Notes under the pieces: generated by a model
What the model was told of the DNA's origin: nothing
Database searches by the model: none
The model's input: only the letters and a program-made list of their open reading frames with translations
Shown: positions 7,694 through 15,384 of the stretch, piece by piece
How positions within the stretch are numbered: position 1 is the stretch's first letter
Layout of the letters: each line of letters begins with the position of its first letter
Made by a program: the position numbers and the translations under genes
DNA from: CP2-2F sp034436355
GTDB lineage: Bacteria > Chloroflexota > Anaerolineae > Aggregatilineales > UBA2796
Assembly: GCA_034436355.1 (NCBI GenBank)
Contig: DAOTVQ010000045.1
Span: 4,820 to 68,819 of the forward strand
Direction of reading: 5' to 3'
Length of the DNA stretch: 64,000 nt

Positions 7694-8080
7694 ATGGCAC
7701 GTATTGAAGGCGTAGACCTGCCGCGTGAAAAGCGCGTCGAGATCGCCCTAACCTATATTTATGGCATTGGCAGACCGCGCAGCAAGGAAATTTTGGAAGC
7801 GACCAAAGTGGATCCGAACAAGCGCGTGCGCGATCTGACCGAAGCAGAAGTGACGCTGCTGCGTGATGCGGTCAGCAATTACCGCGTCGAAGGCGAGCTG
7901 CGCCGTGAAGTGCAGCTGAACATCAAACGCCTGATCGAGATCGGCAGCTATCGCGGGCTGCGCCACCGCCGCAGCTTGCCCGTGCGCGGGCAGCGCACCA
8001 AAACCAACGCACGCACCAAGCGCGGTCCGAAAAAGACGGTGGCAGGGCGTGGGCGTCGGCGTGGTGCAAAGAAGAAGTAA
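7694..8080 (+). CDS. rpsM: 30S ribosomal protein S13
   Basis: This 128-residue S13 begins MARIEGVDLPREKRVEIALTY and contains the conserved SYRGLRHRRSLPVRGQRT and the basic C-terminal tail GRGRRRGAKKK. S13 sits in the 30S head and forms bridges to the 50S subunit. AGGAG precedes the ATG at 7694. The 67-base gap upstream of it, where infA and rpmJ would be expected, contains no coding potential for L36 or IF-1. Confidence 0.98.
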   Translation: MARIEGVDLPREKRVEIALTYIYGIGRPRSKEILEATKVDPNKRVRDLTEAEVTLLRDAVSNYRVEGELRREVQLNIKRLIEIGSYRGLRHRRSLPVRGQRTKTNARTKRGPKKTVAGRGRRRGAKKK

Positions 8081-8128
8081 TCGGCTGGGCGCGTTGGGTT
8101 CAACGGCGCGCCATTGGCAAATCATGCC

Positions 8129-8157
8129 TATACAAGGCGCATTGGTTCTGCTATAAT
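8129..8157 (+). promoter_or_regulatory. Putative extended -10 promoter upstream of rpsK
   Basis: TATAAT at 8152-8157 is preceded by TG at 8149-8150, giving a perfect extended -10 (TGnTATAAT). A weak -35-like TATACA lies at 8129-8134 with a 17-base spacer. The site lies in the 125-base gap between rpsM and rpsK and would start transcription about 40 bases upstream of rpsK. It may give the rpsK-rpsD-rpoA-rplQ block an internal promoter. Confidence 0.6.
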
Positions 8158-8205
8158 AACCTATTGCACAGGCGCTATGCCTGCAACTAGATGGAGTAGA
8201 GACGG

Positions 8206-8622
8206 ATGGGAAAATCAGGCGGCGCAGCGCCCCGTCGCGGTGGGCGGCGCGCCACAGTTAAGAAGGTAAAGCGCAATATTCCCTATGGGCAAGCGCACAT
8301 CCACGCGACGTTCAACAACACGATTGTCTCGATGACCGATCAGCAGGGCAACGTGATCTGCTGGGCAAGTGCTGGCACCTCAGGCTTTAAGGGCAGCCGC
8401 AAAAGCACGCCCTACGCTGCACGGATGGCAGCACAACAGGCAAGCGATGCCGCCAAAGAGCAGGGCATGCAGGAAGTGGACGTCTTCGTGAAGGGCCCGG
8501 GACCCGGCCGTGAGTCGGCAATCCGTGCCATTCAGGCAAGCGGCTTGCGCGTGCGTTCCATCGCCGATGTAACGCCCGTGCCGCACAATGGCGTGCGCCC
8601 ACCCAAGAAGCGCCGCGTCTAA
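8206..8622 (+). CDS. rpsK: 30S ribosomal protein S11
   Basis: This 138-residue S11 contains the IHATFNNTIVSMTD motif, SAGTSGFKGSRKSTPYAA and the C-terminal signature VTPVPHNGVRPPKKRRV. S11 binds the 30S platform and contacts mRNA near the E site. A putative promoter lies 49 bases upstream of its start codon. The next gene, rpsD, starts 102 bases after the stop. Confidence 0.98.
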   Translation: MGKSGGAAPRRGGRRATVKKVKRNIPYGQAHIHATFNNTIVSMTDQQGNVICWASAGTSGFKGSRKSTPYAARMAAQQASDAAKEQGMQEVDVFVKGPGPGRESAIRAIQASGLRVRSIADVTPVPHNGVRPPKKRRV

Positions 8623-8683
8623 GCAGCGCCTTAGCGTTTTTCACAAGCATGTTTCGTTTCGCACACAGTTAGGTGTAAACACA

Positions 8684-8697
8684 CGGCGCATAAGCGC
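8684..8697 (+). promoter_or_regulatory. Small hairpin in the rpsD leader
   Basis: GGCGC at 8684-8688 pairs with GCGCC at 8693-8697 around an ATAA loop. Flanking ACACA and TGTGT could extend it. It lies about 30 bases before the rpsD start and next to a GGAGG-like sequence. In some bacteria S4 represses translation of its own operon by binding the leader. Whether that applies here is unknown. Confidence 0.35.
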
Positions 8698-8724
8698 CCT
8701 TTGTGTGGAGGAAGCCAAGAGGAT

Positions 8725-9375
8725 ATGGCTAGATATATCGGTCCTGTTTGTAAGTTGTGTCGCCGTGAGGGCGAAAAATTATTCTTGAAGGGCGCACGCT
8801 GCATGTCGCCCAAGTGCGCTGTGGAAAAACGTGGCTATCCGCCCGGTCAGCACGGCAAGGAAGCCTCTTTCCGCCGCGGACGCACCTCAGACTATAACGC
8901 GCAACTGCGCGAGAAGCAGAAGGCGCGCCGCATTTATGGCGTGCTGGAGCGCCAATTCCGCCGCTATTTCGCGGAAGCCTCGCGCCGTCTCGGGCCCACA
9001 GGCAGCAACCTGCTGGTGCTGCTGGAAACGCGCCTTGATAATGTGATTTATCGGCTTGGGTTGGCGGATTCACGCGCCCATGCCCGCCAGCTGGTCAGTC
9101 ATGCTCACTTTGATGTGAACGGCGTACCCACCAATATTGCATCCTATGGCTTGCGGGCGGGTGATCAGATCACGCTGCACGGCAGCAGCCGCAACCTGCG
9201 CTACTTCCGCGAAATTCGCGCCTATATGGAGCAGCGCCCATCTGCACCAGACTGGCTCTCGCTGGATTTTGGCGGCGATGGCACCTTAACTGCCACCGTG
9301 AAGCGTATGCCAGATCGCGGCGAGATTAACTTGCCGTTGAACGAACAATTGATCGTTGAGTACTACTCGCGTTAA
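8725..9375 (+). CDS. rpsD: 30S ribosomal protein S4, zinc-binding form
   Basis: S4 is a primary 16S rRNA-binding protein. The ATG at 8725 gives MARYIGPVCKLCRREG, the normal family start. A TTG at 8701 would add eight unrelated residues and is rejected. Cysteines at C9 and C12 plus the later RCMSPKC pair form the zinc knuckle of C+ type S4. The S4 RNA-binding domain (RLDNVIYRLGLADSRAHARQLVSH) is intact. The length is 216 residues. Confidence 0.97.
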   Translation: MARYIGPVCKLCRREGEKLFLKGARCMSPKCAVEKRGYPPGQHGKEASFRRGRTSDYNAQLREKQKARRIYGVLERQFRRYFAEASRRLGPTGSNLLVLLETRLDNVIYRLGLADSRAHARQLVSHAHFDVNGVPTNIASYGLRAGDQITLHGSSRNLRYFREIRAYMEQRPSAPDWLSLDFGGDGTLTATVKRMPDRGEINLPLNEQLIVEYYSR

Positions 9376-9393
9376 GCCGTAGCCAATTCAGTT

Positions 9394-9417
9394 GGGCGAT
9401 CCGCTAACGGATCGCCC
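9394..9417 (+). promoter_or_regulatory. Perfect hairpin between rpsD and rpoA
   Basis: A ten-base arm (9394-9403, GGGCGATCCG) pairs exactly with 9408-9417 around a CTAA loop. It ends five bases before the AGGAGG ribosome-binding site of rpoA. No T-run follows, so it is more likely an RNA stability or translational control element than a terminator. The role is inferred from position only. Confidence 0.55.
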
Positions 9418-9431
9418 TGCTAGGAGGAACT

Positions 9432-10430
9432 GTGACCACTAATCCGCTGGTGCTGCCCAAAATCGAAAGCGATGCCAGTTCGCGCAACTATGGGCGTTTC
9501 ATCATCAGCCCGTTAGAAAGCGGCTACGGAGTCACGCTAGGGAATGCGCTGCGCCGTGTGCTGCTCTCATCTTTGCCGGGTGCGGCTGTCACCTCGATCA
9601 GCTTGTCGGGCGTCTCGCACGAGTTTTCCGCCGTGCCGCACGTCCGTGAGGATATGATGCAGATCATCCTCAATGTAAAGCAGCTTCGCGTGCGCTTGGT
9701 AGATACGCAGACAGCACGCTTGCGCCTTGAAGTGCGCGGCGAAGGCACCGTCACGGGCTCAGATATTGTCTGCCCGCCTGAGGTTGAGATCATTAATCCC
9801 GATCTCTACCTGTTCACGGTCGATTCTGAGAACGCGCAACTTGAGATGGAGATTCACGTCACGAGCGGGCGCGGCTATAGCCCGGCGGAAGAACGCGGAC
9901 GGCTGCCCATTGGTGAACTGCCGGTGGATGCCATCTTCAGCCCGATCAAGCGCGTCCACTTTGATGTGGATCGGGCGCGTGTTGGGCAGCGCACCAACTA
10001 TGATAAACTCATCTTAGAAATCTGGACGGACGGCACCATCCGCCCGGGCGAGGCGATGAGCCAAGCCGCACACATCCTGATGAACCACTTGGCAATTGTG
10101 GCAGGCGTGGATGTTGACCGTGTGGCAGTTGTTAGCAACGAGGCTGAAAAGGTGAGCGATAGCAAGCCTTGGGACGAGGAGAAGTTCAACACGCCAATTG
10201 AGGTGCTAGACCTAAGCGTGCGCGTTTTCAACTCGCTGAAGCGCACAGGCATCACCACCGTGGGCGAAGTGTTGGAGATGTTGGATCGCGGCACCGATGC
10301 CATGCTGGCAATCCGCAACTTTGGCGAAAAATCGTTGGATGAGCTGGTGCAGCGGCTGCGGGAAAAGCAATTTATCTCGCCCGAACACCAGATCAATATT
10401 CCATCAAACAGTGAATCGTCGGCGCAGTAA
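9432..10430 (+). CDS. rpoA: DNA-directed RNA polymerase subunit alpha
   Basis: This 332-residue alpha subunit starts at GTG 9432 after a strong AGGAGG. The N-terminal dimerisation domain shows GYGVTLGNALRRVLLSSLPGA, and the second half includes the VHFDVDRARVGQRTNYDKL region. The C-terminal domain (about residues 255-315) carries LKRTGITTVGEVL and AIRNFGEKSLDEL, which contact UP elements and activators. It is placed in the alpha operon between rpsD and rplQ. Confidence 0.98.
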   Translation: MTTNPLVLPKIESDASSRNYGRFIISPLESGYGVTLGNALRRVLLSSLPGAAVTSISLSGVSHEFSAVPHVREDMMQIILNVKQLRVRLVDTQTARLRLEVRGEGTVTGSDIVCPPEVEIINPDLYLFTVDSENAQLEMEIHVTSGRGYSPAEERGRLPIGELPVDAIFSPIKRVHFDVDRARVGQRTNYDKLILEIWTDGTIRPGEAMSQAAHILMNHLAIVAGVDVDRVAVVSNEAEKVSDSKPWDEEKFNTPIEVLDLSVRVFNSLKRTGITTVGEVLEMLDRGTDAMLAIRNFGEKSLDELVQRLREKQFISPEHQINIPSNSESSAQ

Positions 10431-10448
10431 GCGCATACGGAGGGACTT

Positions 10449-10925
10449 ATGCGACACCGCATTGCCGGTAAGCAGCTCGGACGCAATGTCGGTCAGCGGA
10501 ATGCGCTGCGCCGTACCTTGCTGACGCAGTTGTTTCAACACGAACGGATCAAGACCACTCGCGCTAAGGCACAGGCAATCCGTGCTGAGGCAGAGCGCAT
10601 GATCACCAAAGCCAAGCGTGGCTTGGCACATCCCGACCCTGCCTATGGCATCTTTGTGCGCCGCCTGTTGGTTGGGCGCTTGGATAGCAAGGCTGTGGTC
10701 AAGAAGCTCTTTGATGAAATCGCCCCGCGCTACGCGGAGCGCCCGGGTGGCTATACCCGCGTCTACCGCTTGGGGATGCGCAAGGGCGACGCGGCAGAGA
10801 TGGTCATCTTGGAGTTGGTAGACCGCCCAACTGAGGCGAAGGGCGATAGCAACGCACGGCGTGGCTTGCTAGGGCGTTTGCGCGGCAACCGTCCTGCACG
10901 CCCAAAGGCAGAGGGCGGCAACTAG
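10449..10925 (+). CDS. rplQ: 50S ribosomal protein L17
   Basis: The first about 115 residues are the L17 core: MRHRIAGKQLGRNVGQRNALRR, the KTTRAKAQAIRAEAE helix and GGYTRVYRLGMRKGDAAEM. L17 lies near the peptide exit tunnel. The 158-residue length includes a roughly 40-residue basic C-terminal extension with low-complexity Arg/Gly content. AGGGA precedes the ATG. truA follows after 15 bases. Confidence 0.96.
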   Translation: MRHRIAGKQLGRNVGQRNALRRTLLTQLFQHERIKTTRAKAQAIRAEAERMITKAKRGLAHPDPAYGIFVRRLLVGRLDSKAVVKKLFDEIAPRYAERPGGYTRVYRLGMRKGDAAEMVILELVDRPTEAKGDSNARRGLLGRLRGNRPARPKAEGGN

Positions 10926-10940
10926 CCGCATAACGGCTGC

Positions 10941-11783
10941 GTGGCGCGCTACCGTGCTGTGATTGCCTACGAGGGCAGTGCCTATCATGGCTTTCAGCGC
11001 TTGCGCGGGTCAGCCACTGCGCCAACGGTGCAAGGCACCCTAGAGTCAGCCCTTGAAAGGTTGATAGGGCAGCCAGTGGCAATTATGGCGGCGGGGCGCA
11101 CGGATAGCGGTGTTCATGCCAGCGGGCAAGTCATCGCTTTTGATTTGGTGTGGCGGCACGGCGAAACGGCGCTGCAAAATGCCTTGAACGCGCTGTTGCC
11201 CACCGAGATTGCGGTGCTGCACCTTGCCCTTGCAGCGGATGATTTTCATCCGCGCTATCAGGCGGCGCGGCGCACCTATGAGTATCGTGCTTATTTTGCG
11301 GTGGTGCGCCAGCCCTTGTTAGCGCACACACATTGGCGCATCGCGCCACCCTGCGACCTAGCGCTGATGAACAGCGCCGCCGCCCTGCTGATTGGGCAGC
11401 ACGATTTCGCCAGTTTTGGCACACCGCCACTGGGCGAACGCGGCACGACGCAGCGCACAGTCTTTGCGGCGGCTTGGCAGGCACTGCCCGATCAGTTTGG
11501 CGTGCCATGCGCGGTGTTCCGCATCACGGCGGATGCCTTCCTCTACCGCATGGTGCGCGCCATTGTGGGCAGCTTGGCAGCCGTTGGGCAAGGCAAACTG
11601 AGCCCTGCCGCCTTTGAGGCAGCCTTCCGTGCAGCGGATCGCTCAGCCATTCGGCAGTTAGCGCCGCCGCACGGCTTAACCTTAACGGAAGTAACTTTTA
11701 GAGAAACGAACGCAGACAGCAAGCGGGAAAACGCCCGCTGGAGTGCAGAAGATGAGATACAAGACCTACACACCTACCCTTGA
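10941..11783 (+). CDS. truA: tRNA pseudouridine(38-40) synthase TruA
   Basis: TruA converts uridines 38, 39 and 40 of the tRNA anticodon arm to pseudouridine. The catalytic aspartate is D55 in AAGRTDSGVHASGQV. Other family motifs are AYEGSAYHGFQR at the N-terminus and FLYRMVRAIVGSL near the C-terminus. The 280-residue length is near the family norm of 245-270. It starts at GTG 10941 with only a weak ribosome-binding site. The 3' end overlaps rplM by about 32 bases, so the operon continues unbroken. Confidence 0.95.
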   Translation: MARYRAVIAYEGSAYHGFQRLRGSATAPTVQGTLESALERLIGQPVAIMAAGRTDSGVHASGQVIAFDLVWRHGETALQNALNALLPTEIAVLHLALAADDFHPRYQAARRTYEYRAYFAVVRQPLLAHTHWRIAPPCDLALMNSAAALLIGQHDFASFGTPPLGERGTTQRTVFAAAWQALPDQFGVPCAVFRITADAFLYRMVRAIVGSLAAVGQGKLSPAAFEAAFRAADRSAIRQLAPPHGLTLTEVTFRETNADSKRENARWSAEDEIQDLHTYP

Positions 11784-12210
11784 GAGCGCCGCAGGCGAGC
11801 GCAAATGGTATGTGGTGGATGCGACAGATGCGATCTTGGGGCGTTTGGCGGCTCGCATTGCTGCGGTGCTGCGCGGTAAGCACAAGACCACTTTCGCGCC
11901 GCACATTGATAGTGGCGATTACGTGATCGTCATCAACGCCGATAAAGTGCGTGTGACCGAAGATCGCCTTGACACTAAATTTTACTACCGCCATTCGCAA
12001 TTTCCGGGCGGCTTTCGGCAAACGCCTCTGCGCCAGATGCTTGCCAAACACCCAGAGCGCGTTATTGAAATTGCGGTGAAGGGCATGCTGCCGCATAACC
12101 GTTTAGGTCGCCAAATGGCAAAGAAACTGAAAGTGTATGCCGGCAGCGCGCACCCACACGGCGCGCAACTGCCGCAGGTTCTGGATATTTCTGAGGTGAA
12201 GAAGGCATGA
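11752..12210 (+). CDS. rplM: 50S ribosomal protein L13
   Basis: L13 is an early 50S assembly protein. The ATG at 11752 gives MRYKTYTPTLESAAGERKWYV, which fits the family start, with GGAG at 11740-11743. An in-frame GTG at 11743 lacks a site of its own and is rejected. Motifs DATDAILGRLAARIA and the VKGMLPHNRLGRQM signature are intact. The gene begins inside the 3' end of truA and overlaps rpsI by four bases (ATGA), the usual L13-S9 coupling. Confidence 0.97.
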   Translation: MRYKTYTPTLESAAGERKWYVVDATDAILGRLAARIAAVLRGKHKTTFAPHIDSGDYVIVINADKVRVTEDRLDTKFYYRHSQFPGGFRQTPLRQMLAKHPERVIEIAVKGMLPHNRLGRQMAKKLKVYAGSAHPHGAQLPQVLDISEVKKA

Positions 12211-12605
12211 GCGGCAGACAATACGTAGAAGGCATTGGGCGGCGCAAGGAAGCCAGCGCCCGCGTCCGCCTCTATCCCGGCGGCACTGGTGAGGTCATCA
12301 TCAACGATAAGCAGGGCGGCGAATATCTGCCGCGCATGGGCGATTTGGAGGCTGCCTTGATGCCACTGCGCCTCTGTGGCATGGAGGGCAGCCTCGATAT
12401 GACCGTCAAGGTGCAGGGCGGCGGCATCACCGGGCAAACCGGCGCCATCCAGCTTGGCGTGGCGCGTGCCATCCTCAAGATTGACCCCGAAAAACGCTCG
12501 ACGCTGCGGCAGGCAGGCTTCCTCACCCGCGATCCGCGTGCGAAGGAACGTAAGAAGCCCGGTCTGCGCCGCGCACGCAAGGCACCTACCTACACCAAAC
12601 GCTAA
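12207..12605 (+). CDS. rpsI: 30S ribosomal protein S9
   Basis: This 132-residue S9 starts MSGRQYVEGIGRRKEASARVRL and ends in the invariant YTKR tail that reaches the P-site tRNA. The GGGITGQTGAIQLGVARAIL and LTRDPRAKERKKPGLRRARKAP motifs are intact. It is the last gene of the ribosomal block and is followed by an intrinsic terminator. Confidence 0.98.
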   Translation: MSGRQYVEGIGRRKEASARVRLYPGGTGEVIINDKQGGEYLPRMGDLEAALMPLRLCGMEGSLDMTVKVQGGGITGQTGAIQLGVARAILKIDPEKRSTLRQAGFLTRDPRAKERKKPGLRRARKAPTYTKR

Positions 12606-12624
12606 AGCCACGCACGGCTTTTTC

Positions 12625-12669
12625 AAAACGGCTCATTAGCTGTCTGGGCAGTTGATGAGCCGTTTTTTT
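12625..12669 (+). terminator. Rho-independent terminator after rpsI
   Basis: A perfect 12-base stem pairs 12625-12636 with 12655-12666 across an 18-base loop. Its right arm merges into the T-run that ends at 12669. It lies 20 bases after the rpsI stop and closes the ribosomal operon. Confidence 0.92.
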
Positions 12670-12719
12670 GTGCCAATTGACGCGGTTAAATCTCGCCGCG
12701 CACACCGTTTGGAACGCAA

Positions 12720-12772
12720 CCCTGATCGCTGCTCCCGTCTTGCAGAGCAAAGGCGAGGGATAGAGGGTGCCT
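12720..12772 (-). repeat. Degenerate third copy of the 38.3/56.7 kb dispersed repeat
   Basis: Read on the minus strand, this stretch resembles the left half of the two clearer repeats at 38276-38377 and 56736-56836. The aaaggcgagggatagaggg segment here corresponds to aaagggctagggatagggg in the reverse complement of those copies, and a CTGAT lies at a similar distance. The hairpin half is missing. Similarity is by eye and may be partly chance. Confidence 0.35.
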
Positions 12773-12816
12773 AGGTCATTCCCACAAAATTCACCCCATC
12801 TTTGCTTAAGCGCACA

Positions 12817-12845
12817 TTGAGCATACGCCGAATTAGTGCTATGAT
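12817..12845 (+). promoter_or_regulatory. Putative sigma70-type promoter for the acyl-CoA ligase
   Basis: TTGAGC at 12817-12822 and TATGAT at 12840-12845 are separated by 17 bases, and TGC precedes the -10, making it extended. The predicted start near 12852 is about 50 bases upstream of the preferred start codon at 12903. This gap of roughly 300 bases after rpsI otherwise holds the terminator and a degenerate repeat. Confidence 0.6.
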
Positions 12846-12902
12846 CCACTTCAAGAAAGAGTGTGTTGCTGTGATGCTGCCTTTGGCAGTTTACGCACAG
12901 CT

Positions 12903-14468
12903 ATGGCTGAAATTAAGGTTTTTTTTGAAATGTACATCGGTGATGTTCTTGGCAGGCGTGCGCTCTACAGCCCTGAAGCGCTTGCCGTTGTGGATAGCGG
13001 CAAAACGCCGCACTTGACACTAACCTACCGTGAATTGAATGGGCGCGCCAACCGCTTGGCGAATTGGCTGCGCGCTCAGGGCATTGGTAAGGGCGCAGTG
13101 GTTGGCATCTTGGCGCGGGATGGCGTTGAATACCTAGACGCTTTCTTTGCCTGTGGCAAGCTCGGCGCTATTTTGGCACTCTACAATTGGCGGGCGCACC
13201 CGCGTGAACTGCTTGGCGTCGTTGAGAATACGCAGCCGCAAGCGCTCATCTTCAGCGGTGAATTTGGCGAGGCAGCGCGTTTTCTTAAGCAAAACGGCAC
13301 CCGCCTGCACCACCTGCTGCATATTGAAGGCGGCGGCGTGCTAGGCAGCACGCACTTTGACCACGCCCTGAACAACGCGCCTGATTCGCCCGTCCACACC
13401 GACTCGGTTGAGGCGGAAGACATCGCCTGCCTGATCTTCACCGGCGGCACAACCGGTTTGCCCAAAGCTGCCCAGATCAGCCACCGCATGATCGCATGGA
13501 ACACGCTCAACACCATCATTCACGATTTGCAGCACGGCGATGTCACCGTGAACGTCTTTCCGATGTTCCACACCGGCGGCTTGTTGGTCTATACAACACC
13601 CCTGCTCATCTTGGGCGGCACAGTGGTGCTAACGCGCCAATTCGATGCAGCGCAAGTCCTTGATCTGATTCAGCAATACCGCGCTACCGTCTTTGCGGGC
13701 GTGCCAACCATGTATCAACTGCTGACCGCGGCGCCGAATTGGGCAAGTGCCGATCTCAGCAGGCTGCGCTTTTGCACCAGCGGCGGCGCCCCGCTGCCCG
13801 TCCCGCTGGTGGAGCAGTTTCAGCGCGAGAAGGGCGTGCGCTTTAAGCAGGGCTTCGGCATGACTGAGTTCGGACCCGGCATTTTTGCCCTTGCGCCTGA
13901 GGATGCCATCCGCAAGGCGGGTAGCATCGGCAGACCGAACTTCTTCATTGATGCGCGCATTGTGGATGAGAACAACCAGCCCGTGCCAGTCGGTGAGGTT
14001 GGCGAACTGGTGCTAAAGGGGCAATCGGCGCTTTCAGGCTACTTCAACAATCCTGAAGCGAGCGCGGCAGCCTTCGATGAGCAAGGCTGGTTCCATACAG
14101 GCGATCTGGCGCGCCACGACGAGGCGTGGTATTTTTACATCGTAGACCGCAAGAAGGATATGTTCATCAGCGGCGGCGAGAACGTCTACCCTGCTGAGAT
14201 TGAGCAAGCGCTCTACAAACATCCTGCCGTGCAGCAGTGCGCCGTGATCGGCGTGCCTGATCCCAAGTGGGGCGAAGTGGGCAAGGCGTGCGTTGTGCTG
14301 AAGGCTGACCAAACTGCCACGCCCGAAGAATTGATCGCGCACCTGAGCAACCACTTGGCACGCTATAAAGTGCCAAAGAGCATTGAGATCATGCCCGCGC
14401 TGCCGATCTCAGCCGCCGGCAAGATTCTGAAGCGTGAACTGCGCGCCTTGTTTGTGCCAGATTCCTAA
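12903..14468 (+). CDS. Fatty-acyl-CoA synthetase / AMP-dependent ligase
   Basis: The protein belongs to the ANL superfamily of adenylate-forming enzymes that activate a carboxylic acid as the acyl-AMP and then the CoA thioester. The P-loop-like A3 motif LIFTGGTTGLPKAA is at about residue 178-191. The FKQGFGMTEFG, GWFHTGDLARHD and DRKKDMFISGGENVYPAEIE motifs follow, and the C-terminal catalytic lysine lies in SAAGKILKREL. This arrangement is that of FadD-like medium/long-chain ligases. A GTG at 12861 would add 14 residues. The ATG at 12903 is preferred because the predicted transcript start is too close to the former. The substrate is unknown. The MaoC hydratase downstream suggests acyl-CoA metabolism. 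Confidence 0.85.
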   Translation: MAEIKVFFEMYIGDVLGRRALYSPEALAVVDSGKTPHLTLTYRELNGRANRLANWLRAQGIGKGAVVGILARDGVEYLDAFFACGKLGAILALYNWRAHPRELLGVVENTQPQALIFSGEFGEAARFLKQNGTRLHHLLHIEGGGVLGSTHFDHALNNAPDSPVHTDSVEAEDIACLIFTGGTTGLPKAAQISHRMIAWNTLNTIIHDLQHGDVTVNVFPMFHTGGLLVYTTPLLILGGTVVLTRQFDAAQVLDLIQQYRATVFAGVPTMYQLLTAAPNWASADLSRLRFCTSGGAPLPVPLVEQFQREKGVRFKQGFGMTEFGPGIFALAPEDAIRKAGSIGRPNFFIDARIVDENNQPVPVGEVGELVLKGQSALSGYFNNPEASAAAFDEQGWFHTGDLARHDEAWYFYIVDRKKDMFISGGENVYPAEIEQALYKHPAVQQCAVIGVPDPKWGEVGKACVVLKADQTATPEELIAHLSNHLARYKVPKSIEIMPALPISAAGKILKRELRALFVPDS

Positions 14469-14491
14469 CCCTTATCAAGGATCAGTTAAAC

Positions 14492-14899
14492 ATGCCTAAA
14501 GTTGAAATCGGTGCGCGTGCCAGCCGCACAAAACAAATCACAGATGCTGATATACGCGCTTTTGCCGCTGCCAGCGGCGATACCAACTCGGTTCACCTTG
14601 ATGAGGACTATGCCAAGACGACGCGCTTTGGCAGGCGGATTGCACACGGAATGCTGACCGCCAGCCTGATCAGTGCCGTGCTTGGCAACGATCTGCCCGG
14701 TATCGGGACGATCTATCTCAGCCAGACAGTCAACTTCAAGGCGCCTGTCTACCTTGATGATACAATCACCGCCACGGTCGAAGTGACTGCCTTCCGCGAA
14801 GACAAGCGGATCGCCACGCTTCGCACCACCTGCACCAACCAAGATGGTGTACTTGTGGTGGAAGGCGAGGCAACTGTCATCGCGCCCAAAGAGGTGTGA
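14492..14899 (+). CDS. MaoC-like (R)-specific enoyl-CoA hydratase
   Basis: This 135-residue hot-dog-fold protein carries the hydratase 2 motif: D and H residues in SGDTNSVHLDEDYA at about residues 28-41, followed by GRRIAHGMLTASLIS. It resembles PhaJ and related enzymes that hydrate trans-2-enoyl-CoA to (R)-3-hydroxyacyl-CoA. It follows the acyl-CoA ligase by 23 bases in the same direction, and the two probably form an operon. Whether it serves beta-oxidation or another acyl-CoA pathway cannot be told from the sequence. Confidence 0.85.
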   Translation: MPKVEIGARASRTKQITDADIRAFAAASGDTNSVHLDEDYAKTTRFGRRIAHGMLTASLISAVLGNDLPGIGTIYLSQTVNFKAPVYLDDTITATVEVTAFREDKRIATLRTTCTNQDGVLVVEGEATVIAPKEV

Positions 14900-14907
14900 T
14901 CACCGCG

Positions 14908-14940
14908 CGGCGCCAAGGTGCATACTACGGCTTGGCGCCG
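14908..14940. terminator. Inverted repeat after the maoC gene
   Basis: CGGCGCCAAG (14908-14917) pairs perfectly with CTTGGCGCCG (14931-14940) across a 13-base loop. No T-run follows on the plus strand. It may be a factor-assisted terminator or mRNA-stabilising hairpin between the maoC-like gene and the receiver gene. Confidence 0.45.
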
Positions 14941-14989
14941 TACATTGCTAAACGAGTTAGACTCATTCAAGGTAAGTTTAGATAAAACC

Positions 14990-15379
14990 ATGCGTATTTT
15001 AATCGTTGAGGACAATGCCACCTTCCGCGAGACGGTGCGCGAACTGCTGCGCGATCTTGGCTACAAAGTGCGCGGCGCACGCAGCTATAACAAGACGGTC
15101 AAGCGCCTGACGCGCCACAAATTTGATCTGGTGCTGAGCGATATGGATATTGGCGATGGCAGCGGCTTTGACGTGCTGGAACTTGCCCGCCAAACACGCC
15201 CTGAAGCGCCTATCGTTCTGATGAGTGGTGATGCCGATCCTACAACGGTTGCGGCTGCCTTAGAGTCAGGCGCAGCGCAGTTTCTGCCCAAACCCTTTGG
15301 GCTGAAAGAACTGATGCAGACCATCGAAGCAGCCCTGAATGAAGCAGCGCCAACCTCTGAACCCGATACGCCCGAATAG
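14990..15379 (+). CDS. Single-domain response regulator (receiver)
   Basis: The 129-residue protein is a stand-alone CheY-like receiver. The acidic pocket E7-D8, the phosphoacceptor D51 (VLSDMDIGDG), the switch S in LMSGDAD and the lysine in LPKPFG are all present. No output domain follows. The start ATG at 14990 gives MRILIVEDN directly. Longer in-frame reading from 14918 adds residues atypical for the family. No cognate kinase is adjacent, and the partner is unknown. The hybrid kinase at 44-46 kb is too far away to infer a link. Confidence 0.88.
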   Translation: MRILIVEDNATFRETVRELLRDLGYKVRGARSYNKTVKRLTRHKFDLVLSDMDIGDGSGFDVLELARQTRPEAPIVLMSGDADPTTVAAALESGAAQFLPKPFGLKELMQTIEAALNEAAPTSEPDTPE

Positions 15380-15384
15380 GCTAT

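Noticed and set aside
14918..14989. Longer N-terminus for the first receiver protein
   Set aside because: Extra residues are not family-like and partly overlap the preceding inverted repeat. ATG 14990 gives the standard receiver start.
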